From assembly GCA_024305745.1 (NCBI GenBank), contig JAHRBS010000010.1, positions 131,501-195,500 of the forward strand: DNA of 64,000 nucleotides. Direction: 5' to 3'. Positions 12,590 to 19,503 of the stretch are shown one piece after another. The DNA comes from Polyporus tsugae (lineage: Eukaryota > Basidiomycota > Agaricomycetes > Polyporales > Polyporaceae). The notes beneath the pieces were generated by a model. That model was not told the DNA's origin, did no database searches, and saw only the letters and a program-made list of their open reading frames with translations. The position numbers and the translations under genes were made by a program. Numbering within the stretch: position 1 is the stretch's first letter; every line of letters starts with the position of its first letter.

Positions 12590-15500
12590 CTAGTCATAAG
12601 CGAAGCGTCGTACATAGTCCGGTTGTGTATCACTTTCATTAGGATTTCGTCGTTTCCAGTCATTATATCTACGTGTCCAAAAGTCATAGGAATCTGTGTC
12701 GTATGTGATTATTTGTCCATGTTTGTCCGTAGCGGTGAGTAGGTAGCGAACGTGGATGCGCGGCGCGAACTTGTTCGCGGCGTAGAAAGCGGTGATGAGT
12801 TTCTTGGCCTCGTCCGTCTGGAGTTCGTCTGTATCCGAAGATACCCATTCGCGGTCAGCTCGTGTGAGTCCACACCATTGAACGAGGTAGTGAACTTTGC
12901 GAGATCGACCCGATCCTTCCACGATCTTTGAATCTAAGATCGATTCGACTTCTCGATCGGGTTCCAGAAGAGTGGGTACTTCTCGACTGGTTTTTCCTTG
13001 ATTTGGGAATTCGGGATCGTGTGCAGGGGTTAAGAGTACTTCGTTGAATACGGGATGACGTAACTTCCACTTGGGTGGGAGTTTTAGGCGATATGCACTA
13101 GCGCCGACTTTTTCTTCAACTCGGAAAGGGCCGTAGCGCTTGTCTTCGAGTTTCTTGTTTGGTCGGTCGGTGGGGAAGTTCTGTGCGTCTATGTATACGT
13201 AATCGCCTATCTTGTAATCTCGTGACGGTTGTCGGTGTTTGTCGTAATGTCGCTTCATCGCTTCTCGCGCTATCTCCAGCGCCTGCGCTGCTTGCTTCCC
13301 GATGCGTTGCATTTGCTCGGCGAATTGCTTGGCTGATTCATTGATGCCGTCTTTCAACGTCTCGACTCCGGCGTTGGGTTCGTGACCGTGAGTCATGAAG
13401 AAAGGGGACATTCCTGTGGACGCATGTACCCGACATCGGTAAGCAAACTCTGCTAGCGGTAGCCATTCGACCCAGTCGTCCTGTTTGTGATTGATGAAGA
13501 TCCGTAGATAGGTCTGGATCTCTTGATTCATGCGCTCGGTCTGGCCGTCGGTCTGGGGATGATAGGCTGTACTAGGATTGCCTTCGATCCCCATCTGTCG
13601 GTAGACTTCTTTGGTGAAGGAGGACACGAGGGTAGGGCCTCGGTCCGACCATATGCGCTTGGGCAGGCTGTGGGGTACGACTACGTGTTTGATGAAGAGT
13701 CTTGCTTGTCCTTCCGAGTCTAGCGTTTTTGAACAGGGAATAGCGATGTAGTCTTTGGATTTCATATCGACAAAGACTAGTATGGCATCATGTCCGTTGC
13801 ATTCGGGTAGTCCGGTCATATAGTCCATGGTGACGAATTGCCAGTTCTGATCGGGAATAGGGTTGGGATGGAGTGGTGCGGCACGTGGTTGTCGATCAAT
13901 CTTGACGCGCTGACACGTGATGCATCCGGCGACGTACTTGGCAACGTCTTTCCGAATGGACGGCCACCAATAAGATCTCATGACCAGATCTTGTGTTTTG
14001 GCTGCGCCCGGGTGTCCAGCCGCGATTGAATCGTGGTGTGAGGCGATGACGCGTCCGCGAAGTTCCGAGTGGTTTGGAACAACCATTTTCCCCCTCCTGT
14101 AGATTAAGCCGTCCTCGGCTAATTCCCAATCATTGTCCTTTCCCAGTTTCTCGACGACAAGACGGTCATAAAGATCAACGTGTTCCAGACACATTTTCTT
14201 TAGATTGTCTGCTCCGTCTATCGTATGAGAAGCCGCAAACCAGTGTTCCTTGAGCAACGTGAAGTTTTCGATCACGGGACCGGTTTCGTGGTCCACGCGT
14301 CTAGACAGAGCGTCCACTTTGCCCATGGTACGACCTGGTTTATGGTGTAACTTGAAATGGTAGTTCGCGAGAGTTGTCGCCCAACGCGCTTGTCGCGCGT
14401 TTAGCCGTTGTGGTTTTCGGAAGTATTCGAGGTTTTTGTGGTCATTATGGACCTCGAATTCTCGCGCGTTTTGGAGGAAGTGACGCCATTCTTGTAACGC
14501 GGTGATAACCGACAACATTTCTCGATCCCAGATCTCGTATCCTTTTTGTGCGGGTGTTAAGGAATGTGATAGGAAGGCAATAGGTTTCCATAGTCCGTTC
14601 TGACATTGCGAGAGCTCGGCTCCGATCGCAAAGTTCGAGGCATCGCATTCGACTTTCAAGGGATCCGTGTCATTGGGTATAGCTAACACGGGGGCGTGTG
14701 TGATCGCGTCCTTGATCCCTTCAAAAGCGAGTTGATGCTCTGGAGTCCATGTCCATACGTTAAGACCCGTGAGACGATTCATTGGTCCCGCGATCTTTGA
14801 GAAGTCCTTGATAAACCGTCTGTAGAAGTTTGCGAATCCGAGGAAACTCTGTATATCACGTTTGCACGTGGGTACCGGCCAATCAGTGACACCTTTGACC
14901 TTGCCCGGGTCCATGCGGATCTCGCCGGGGGTGATGATATGGCCTAGGTACTCGGTTTCCTGAGTTTCGAACTCGCACTTCTGGGGTTTACACGTAAGGT
15001 GATTGTCTCGAAGGATCTGTAGGACTTGTCGTACTATGCGTCTGTGTTCCTCTAGATCGGCTGTACAGATAATGATGTCATCCAAGTACACAATGACTTT
15101 TCCACGAAGAATCAGATCTTGGAAGATCGAGTTCATCATCATTTGGAAAGTCGCCGGGGAATTCGTTAAGCCGAAGAACATGACGAGAGGTTCGTATAAG
15201 CCGCGATTTGTGATAAACGCTGCTTTTTCCTCATCGCCTTCGACTATACGAATATTATTGTATCCCCAACGTATGTCTAACTTGGTGTAGTACTGGGTGC
15301 CTTTCAGCCGATCTAGGATCTGTAGCATTAGAGGAAGGGGGTACACATTTTTCTTGGTCAAGGCGTTTAACTGTCTGTAGTCCTGAACGGGACGCAGTTT
15401 GCCGTCTTTTTTCTTGACAAAGAAGAATGGAGCCCCCCACGAGGATTTCGATGGGCGAATTCGACCCGTGGATAGATTTTCCTCTAAGAATACGTCTAAC

Positions 15501-16867
15501 GCTTGTTGTTTGTCTAGGGTCATGGGGTATATTTTTCCACAATACGGTTTAGCGTTCACGGTTAATTCAATCGCGTGGTCATAAGGCCGTCGTTCGGGAA
15601 GAGTGGAGAACGTCGCTTCGTCGAAGACGTCGCGGAAATCTCGGTAGTACTCTGGAATCATTTCCTCGAACGTTTGTTCTGCCTTGGCCTCATTCTGTTT
15701 GATTGCGATTTCCATTGCTACCGACGATTTCGCACGTATGTGGACTGATCGGGCGTCAAGCCACGATCGGGTATGTAGGGAGAAGATTCGATCACCAGCG
15801 CTGACAATGTGATGGCAAGTACTCGGGCATCGGTCGAACTCAATGGTTTTGTTCTTCCAATGTATCGACGGATTGTGATGCTCAATCCAGTCGTGTCCGA
15901 GATATATGTCCATTTTGCCAAGATCAGTGACTAGAAGCGGGATTTGTTCCGCGTGGTCTCCGATCTGTAGTTGTACGTCAACGTAATGCGTGATTCTACC
16001 ACCTATGTTGGGAGATCCATCGGCGTTAAATACGTCAATGGGATGTGGGAATGGCTTAGGTGATAGGCCTGCACACTGAACGAAGTTTCTGTTGACACAC
16101 GAACCGGTACAACCGGTATCGCAGAGAGCCTTGGTGTCGTAAACCTGAAGAGTTTCTAGGTTTTTGATCATGACCGGTATGTCTAGTTGTTTGCTTCCGG
16201 TACCGCGTGTGACTTTGAAGTACGTCGGACCGTAAGACATTACTCGGATGGCGTTAATGGGCGCACTAGGGGTTTTTTCGATTTTTTTGTTATTTTTGGA
16301 CGAGAAATTAAGCACGGGTTCTAACCCGCCGCGCTGATCGTTGCCTGTAGGTTGGCTCCGACGATCAGTCGTCTCGTTATTTTTAATAAGTATAGTACGT
16401 AACTGGGTAGGGTGGGGAATGGTGGAGTTGTCCGGTGAATAAGTAGGCATAGGTATAGTACAACCCGGAACGGGTACATCAGAGTCTAAGACGGAGAACC
16501 GGTTCTGAAAACTATTGTATAGTGACGGTCGCCGCGTATGTGCGCTTACGTGGGACCGTAGGGAAAATGCTGCTCGTACTCGTCCATCTGTTGTTGTATC
16601 TCGTTGTATCCATCGGTGTATTCCTCCAGTGCATGCTGTGGCTCTGGGTCCTCGTGATAGGTAGGGACCGTTACCCCGGCAATCTGTGCAAGGAAGTCCT
16701 CGGGGTCTTCTTGATGGAAACGTCTGACCTCTTCTAGGAATTCTTCGCGACTGTCGCGTTCTTCCCATCTGCGCTTCTGTACCGCAGCTGCGCCGGTCCG
16801 GTTGGGAATATGCCACATGTCTCCGCATGAGCCCTTCTCGGTCTGCTTTGCGCCGCACTTTCGGCAT
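12590..16867 (-). CDS. pol: Pol polyprotein of Ty3/gypsy chromovirus
   Basis: 1425 codons from the first ATG of the frame. Domains in order: aspartic protease around residue 250 (ALCDTGCTGSCV) with a LGHDW motif near 324; reverse transcriptase about 430-700, with YLDD at about 594; RNase H about 735-860 (CDAS near 742, DALSRR at its end); integrase with an H2C2 zinc-binding region about 940-990 and catalytic Asp near 1015, Asp near 1075 (WSDRG) and Glu near 1112; a GPF/Y motif near 1246; and a chromodomain about 1305-1365 containing VHYLVQW. The frame lies -1 relative to gag and overlaps its last 322 bases. The first ~105 codons are therefore probably not translated as pol, and expression by -1 frameshifting is likely. 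I found no certain slippery heptamer. No internal stop is present. The chromodomain probably guides integration to particular chromatin. Confidence 0.95.
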   Translation of the reverse strand: MPKVRRKADREGLMRRHVAYSQPDRRSCGTEAQMGRTRQSRRIPRRGQTFPSRRPRGLPCTDCRGNGPYLSRGPRATACTGGIHRWIQRDTTTDGRVRAAFSLRSHVSAHTRRPSLYNSFQNRFSVLDSDVPVPGCTIPMPTYSPDNSTIPHPTQLRTILIKNNETTDRRSQPTGNDQRGGLEPVLNFSSKNNKKIEKTPSAPINAIRVMSYGPTYFKVTRGTGSKQLDIPVMIKNLETLQVYDTKALCDTGCTGSCVNRNFVQCAGLSPKPFPHPIDVFNADGSPNIGGRITHYVDVQLQIGDHAEQIPLLVTDLGKMDIYLGHDWIEHHNPSIHWKNKTIEFDRCPSTCHHIVSAGDRIFSLHTRSWLDARSVHIRAKSSVAMEIAIKQNEAKAEQTFEEMIPEYYRDFRDVFDEATFSTLPERRPYDHAIELTVNAKPYCGKIYPMTLDKQQALDVFLEENLSTGRIRPSKSSWGAPFFFVKKKDGKLRPVQDYRQLNALTKKNVYPLPLMLQILDRLKGTQYYTKLDIRWGYNNIRIVEGDEEKAAFITNRGLYEPLVMFFGLTNSPATFQMMMNSIFQDLILRGKVIVYLDDIIICTADLEEHRRIVRQVLQILRDNHLTCKPQKCEFETQETEYLGHIITPGEIRMDPGKVKGVTDWPVPTCKRDIQSFLGFANFYRRFIKDFSKIAGPMNRLTGLNVWTWTPEHQLAFEGIKDAITHAPVLAIPNDTDPLKVECDASNFAIGAELSQCQNGLWKPIAFLSHSLTPAQKGYEIWDREMLSVITALQEWRHFLQNAREFEVHNDHKNLEYFRKPQRLNARQARWATTLANYHFKLHHKPGRTMGKVDALSRRVDHETGPVIENFTLLKEHWFAASHTIDGADNLKKMCLEHVDLYDRLVVEKLGKDNDWELAEDGLIYRRGKMVVPNHSELRGRVIASHHDSIAAGHPGAAKTQDLVMRSYWWPSIRKDVAKYVAGCITCQRVKIDRQPRAAPLHPNPIPDQNWQFVTMDYMTGLPECNGHDAILVFVDMKSKDYIAIPCSKTLDSEGQARLFIKHVVVPHSLPKRIWSDRGPTLVSSFTKEVYRQMGIEGNPSTAYHPQTDGQTERMNQEIQTYLRIFINHKQDDWVEWLPLAEFAYRCRVHASTGMSPFFMTHGHEPNAGVETLKDGINESAKQFAEQMQRIGKQAAQALEIAREAMKRHYDKHRQPSRDYKIGDYVYIDAQNFPTDRPNKKLEDKRYGPFRVEEKVGASAYRLKLPPKWKLRHPVFNEVLLTPAHDPEFPNQGKTSREVPTLLEPDREVESILDSKIVEGSGRSRKVHYLVQWCGLTRADREWVSSDTDELQTDEAKKLITAFYAANKFAPRIHVRYLLTATDKHGQIITYDTDSYDFWTRRYNDWKRRNPNESDTQPDYVRRFAYD

Positions 16868-17841
16868 GGTCGGGCCCTGAGCCGATCGATGTCCATCGGC
16901 TGTCCGGCTCCTCCGTACGTGACCCCTGTGCCGGTGCGTCTGTCTCCCGGCATCGTGGGTACTTGGGGGCGCGGTGGGTAGTACGGCCGGGGCGGAGGGT
17001 ATTGCGAGGCTGGGGCATATGGCGGATACCTTGAGGGCGGGAACGCTGGGACATGTTCCGGGTATCGTGATTGGTATCGTGGGCCGGGTTCCGGGTAACG
17101 TGGGAACGGGTTCCCATATCGCGGGGGAGCGTTTGGTGGTGGGTAACGAGGTGGAGCACGTGGGGGTGGCTGTTGCGGGGGTGGTCGACGTGTGAAATCA
17201 CGGATCTGGCGGTTGAAGATGATGCGATCATTGTCCATGGCGATGATCGTAGATTTCCACTGGGCGTAGGTGACAGGCTTTACCGGCATCGTGCTGATCG
17301 CAACTAGGTAGCTGGATGGTAGCGCGTTTTTGAGCCGGTAGATATTGTTAGCCGTGTCTTTGTTTTCCGTAGCACGGGCTGTCAGATCTTCCCATTCGTC
17401 AAAGAAGTCTTCGGCCCGGCGATTGCCCATATGAATCTGATCGAGTGCGATGATTGCGTCGTTAACGTAGTTTATTGGTCTAAACTTCGCTGTCAACTCG
17501 GCCCAGAACGCTGCTACGTCCGGGTAGTTCCATCTATTCCCATTTGCCACAAACTTGTCCTCTACGAGATTACGCTTCCATCTGTTCACAGTTGTGCCGC
17601 GAATCAACCCTAAGACGGCAGATATTGCTGGATCTTTGTCCAGGCCGGCCACGTAGACCTGGACGTCAGACTTCCATTGTTCGAAGTCTGGGCTGAGGCC
17701 GTCGAAGTACTCGGGCTGGGCGAGTCTAGGCGGGGCGTGGTTCCTACCTCCGCGTTGGGGTTGGGTTGCCGCGATGAAGTTTGCGATCTCCCCCGAGATC
17801 CACGCTTGCGTTGCCGCGTCGAATGAAAATGTTTGCGCCAT
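16546..17841 (-). CDS. gag: Gag capsid/nucleocapsid protein
   Basis: 431 codons from ATG at 17841. Residues about 40-205 look like a retrotransposon gag domain (PEYFDGLSPDFEQWKSDV and later DFFDEWEDLTARATE). Residues about 219-295 are very rich in Pro, Tyr and Arg. Near residues 326-344 a nucleocapsid-like cluster reads C-x2-C-x9-C-x4-H, not the canonical CX2CX4HX4C, so zinc binding is uncertain. Its start overlaps the end of the upstream 317-codon frame by 232 bases, in the -1 frame relative to it. Its end overlaps pol, which is again -1. It should form the virus-like particle and bind element RNA (family knowledge). Confidence 0.9.
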   Translation of the reverse strand: MAQTFSFDAATQAWISGEIANFIAATQPQRGGRNHAPPRLAQPEYFDGLSPDFEQWKSDVQVYVAGLDKDPAISAVLGLIRGTTVNRWKRNLVEDKFVANGNRWNYPDVAAFWAELTAKFRPINYVNDAIIALDQIHMGNRRAEDFFDEWEDLTARATENKDTANNIYRLKNALPSSYLVAISTMPVKPVTYAQWKSTIIAMDNDRIIFNRQIRDFTRRPPPQQPPPRAPPRYPPPNAPPRYGNPFPRYPEPGPRYQSRYPEHVPAFPPSRYPPYAPASQYPPPRPYYPPRPQVPTMPGDRRTGTGVTYGGAGQPMDIDRLRARPCRKCGAKQTEKGSCGDMWHIPNRTGAAAVQKRRWEERDSREEFLEEVRRFHQEDPEDFLAQIAGVTVPTYHEDPEPQHALEEYTDGYNEIQQQMDEYEQHFPYGPT

Positions 17842-18563
17842 TGCTTGATGAGCGCGGGGTGGTTGGCTGATGCCGGTGGTTTGGACGGGAGGTTGGATGG
17901 GGTTTTGGGAAGCGGGTAAGGATCCTGTGGTCGTGGGGGAAGCGCGGAGACCGAGGTTCTCGAGGGCACGGATGAATCCGTCTGAGTCAGATCTATGACG
18001 TCTGGAAGGCTCCTGATCGTCGTCTGAGTCTGTTGGAGGCGAGGGTTCTTCCGGGATTTCTCGGTATTCGAATCGGCTACTTCCGGCGACCGGGGACGCT
18101 TCCGTGGATCCTGCGGCTTGGACGGGGATGGGGATGTGGACGACGGGTGGGGTAGGTTCTCGCTGGCGTTCTGGACGGGTGCGTGGGTACGGACTTCCGG
18201 GGCGTGCAACGGGTTCAGGGGTCGGCTGACGCGCACGAGTTCTTGTGTGAGTTGTTCCAGGTACCGGAGCTGTTGGTTCCGGTGGCGGTTCGCGCGGGAT
18301 TGGGATGTATTCTGGGAGTTGGAAGGCGATGGGGTTCTGGCTGTGGTACCGGTTAGGACACGGTTGTTGGTGGCACTGGTGGAGATCACCGTCGGAGAGG
18401 TGTGCGTCAACTCGGACGCCGTCTGATTTCTGGAATTGACAGTGCCGCTGTCCTGCGCAAGCCGTGTTGCCCTAGCTTCCCGCGCGTTTATAGTGCGGAC
18501 GACCGGTGGAGGGGATGGAGACGGAGTTGGATACGATTCAAGCAGCAGATCCCAAGGGTCCAT
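17610..18563 (-). CDS. Gag-side protein of unknown function, Ser/Pro/Thr-rich
   Basis: 317 codons from ATG at 18563 (MDPWDLLLESYPTPSP). This is the first ATG after the predicted transcription start, because none occurs in any frame of the preceding ~0.8 kb. The sequence is low in hydrophobic residues, rich in Ser, Pro, Thr, Arg and Gln, and likely disordered; a basic patch (WRKHFHSTRQRKRGSRGR) sits near residue 240. It overlaps gag by 232 bases with gag in the -1 frame, so it may be the N-terminal part of a frameshifted Gag fusion or a separate accessory protein. I recognise no domain. Confidence 0.65.
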   Translation of the reverse strand: MDPWDLLLESYPTPSPSPPPVVRTINAREARATRLAQDSGTVNSRNQTASELTHTSPTVISTSATNNRVLTGTTARTPSPSNSQNTSQSRANRHRNQQLRYLEQLTQELVRVSRPLNPLHAPEVRTHAPVQNASENLPHPSSTSPSPSKPQDPRKRPRSPEVADSNTEKSRKNPRLQQTQTTIRSLPDVIDLTQTDSSVPSRTSVSALPPRPQDPYPLPKTPSNLPSKPPASANHPALIKQWRKHFHSTRQRKRGSRGRSQTSSRQPNPNAEVGTTPRLDSPSPSTSTASAQTSNNGSLTSRSTWPAWTKIQQYLPS

Positions 18564-18684
18564 TTACTAAATGCAAAGAAGGTATAGGTAAGCGTACGTG
18601 ACGAGATGTAGGTTACACTAGCAGTTTTACCGCGGTATGGCTAACCGGGGTCTCCTGCGCCGAGTTGTGACACGTGGTCACTGA

Positions 18685-19350
18685 CTACTCGGTTGGAATG
18701 GACACGTGTAGAATAGCGGTCTGGTCGATAACGTAAGGTATAAGGGAAATGTGAAATACCCAATAGGTGGGTTGTGTGGATGCGATGATGCCGTAAAGAG
18801 AGTAGGCGGGAGTTGTTGGGGTGGCGGGGAAGCGGAAGATGACGTGTCCGGGAAGGACGGAGTAAAGGGAGCGTGGGACGTACGCCGTGACTTCTGTTCC
18901 TTGGAACAGCGGGGTGTTGACCCTTGTTTGGATGAAGGTGGCGTGCGCGGGATTGACGTGTCGGGATACGGCGATGTGAACGGGGACGCCGGCGTCTGAG
19001 TCGGAGTCAGAGTCAGAATCTACGGCGGTGGCGGAGTCGGAATCGGAGTCTGAGTTGATAAGGGGACTTGGGGATCGGTGACGAAGGTGCGGGGGCGGAA
19101 TTGGGATAGGTGGTGTCGACGACGGAGACGGCGGCGACGAGTTGGTGAGGGTGTATATAGGGACGAGGTGGTGGGTGGTGCCGTCGGCGAGACGCACGAC
19201 AAGCGGAGGGTTCGGGATGGGGAGAGAAGTGGAGGATGATGAGGACGCCACGGTTAGCAACGAAGACGGTGCGCCGTAGGTCGAGGAAGGGTAGCTTCGA
19301 GTTATGATAAGGTCAGACCTCACGCTAGCAATAAGCGAAAGACTGGGGGA
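18685..19350 (-). CDS. Leader open frame without any ATG (ORF0)
   Basis: An open frame runs from just after an in-frame TAG (19353-19351) to a stop at 18685. It crosses the end of the 5' LTR and the primer site. From a GTG at 19323, with A at -3, it has 212 codons. There is no ATG in it. The N-terminal half is Ser/Pro-rich with an acidic SDSDSDS tract; the C-terminal ~90 residues look ordered and beta-rich (TPLFQGTEVTAYVPRSLY, GHVIFRFPA). Use of a near-cognate start (GTG at 19323 or ATT at 19332) is inference. Alternatives are an untranslated leader or a spliced segment. I do not recognise the protein. Confidence 0.4.
   Translation of the reverse strand, partial: SPSLSLIASVRSDLIITRSYPSSTYGAPSSLLTVASSSSSTSLPIPNPPLVVRLADGTTHHLVPIYTLTNSSPPSPSSTPPIPIPPPHLRHRSPSPLINSDSDSDSATAVDSDSDSDSDAGVPVHIAVSRHVNPAHATFIQTRVNTPLFQGTEVTAYVPRSLYSVLPGHVIFRFPATPTTPAYSLYGIIASTQPTYWVFHISLIPYVIDQTAILHVSIPTE
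19293..19303 (-). other. Self-priming primer-binding site
   Basis: One base inside the 5' LTR end the minus strand reads AACTCGAAGCT. This is the exact 11-nt reverse complement of AGCTTCGAGTT at 19370-19360, the predicted first 11 bases of the element RNA. Tf1 of fission yeast is known to prime this way, with the first 11 bases of its own mRNA in place of a tRNA. No TGG (tRNA CCA complement) starts the site, which argues against tRNA priming. Confidence 0.85.
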
Positions 19351-19498
19351 CTAAAGACCAACTCGAAGCTGGGGAACTACCGCAGCTTTGAGGGGTTTAT
19401 ATATTGTATTGGAGCCTGCGCACGGACCAGGTGCTTCAGGGCAGGTTGTACAGGTCGTTACAGGTGGTATTACTAATCATAGAAGTCGTATCGTAACA
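19305..19498 (-). repeat. 5' LTR of the chromovirus
   Basis: 194 bp. It contains a TATA box at 19403-19396 and a predicted RNA start at 19370, leaving about 66 bases of R/U5 before the LTR end. Confidence 0.96.
19396..19403 (-). promoter_or_regulatory. TATA box of the element promoter
   Basis: The minus strand reads TATATAAA. It lies 33 bases upstream of position 19370, where the self-priming complementarity begins. That is the usual TATA-to-start distance and supports 19370 as the RNA 5' end. Confidence 0.75.
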
Positions 19499-19503
19499 CG
19501 ACG
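19499..19503. repeat. Target-site duplication CGACG (right copy)
   Basis: CGACG directly follows the right LTR and matches 12314-12318. Confidence 0.9.

Larger units (their letters stand above)
12319..19498 (-). mobile_element. Complete Ty3/gypsy chromovirus (Tf1/sushi type), 7180 bp
   Basis: The element is bounded by two direct 194-bp LTRs (12319-12512 and 19305-19498), each TG...CA, and by a CGACG target duplication. It lies on the minus strand, so the 5' LTR is on the right. In transcript order it holds a self-priming binding site, an ATG-free leader with a 212-codon frame, a 317-codon frame, gag, pol (protease, reverse transcriptase, RNase H, integrase, GPY/F, chromodomain) and a polypurine tract. 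The LTRs differ at one position (19389 versus its left-copy equivalent). All four frames are open, so the insertion is young and possibly active (inference). The chromodomain and self-priming signal place it with the Tf1/sushi chromoviruses. The flanks show no obvious host gene at the insertion point. Confidence 0.96.
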
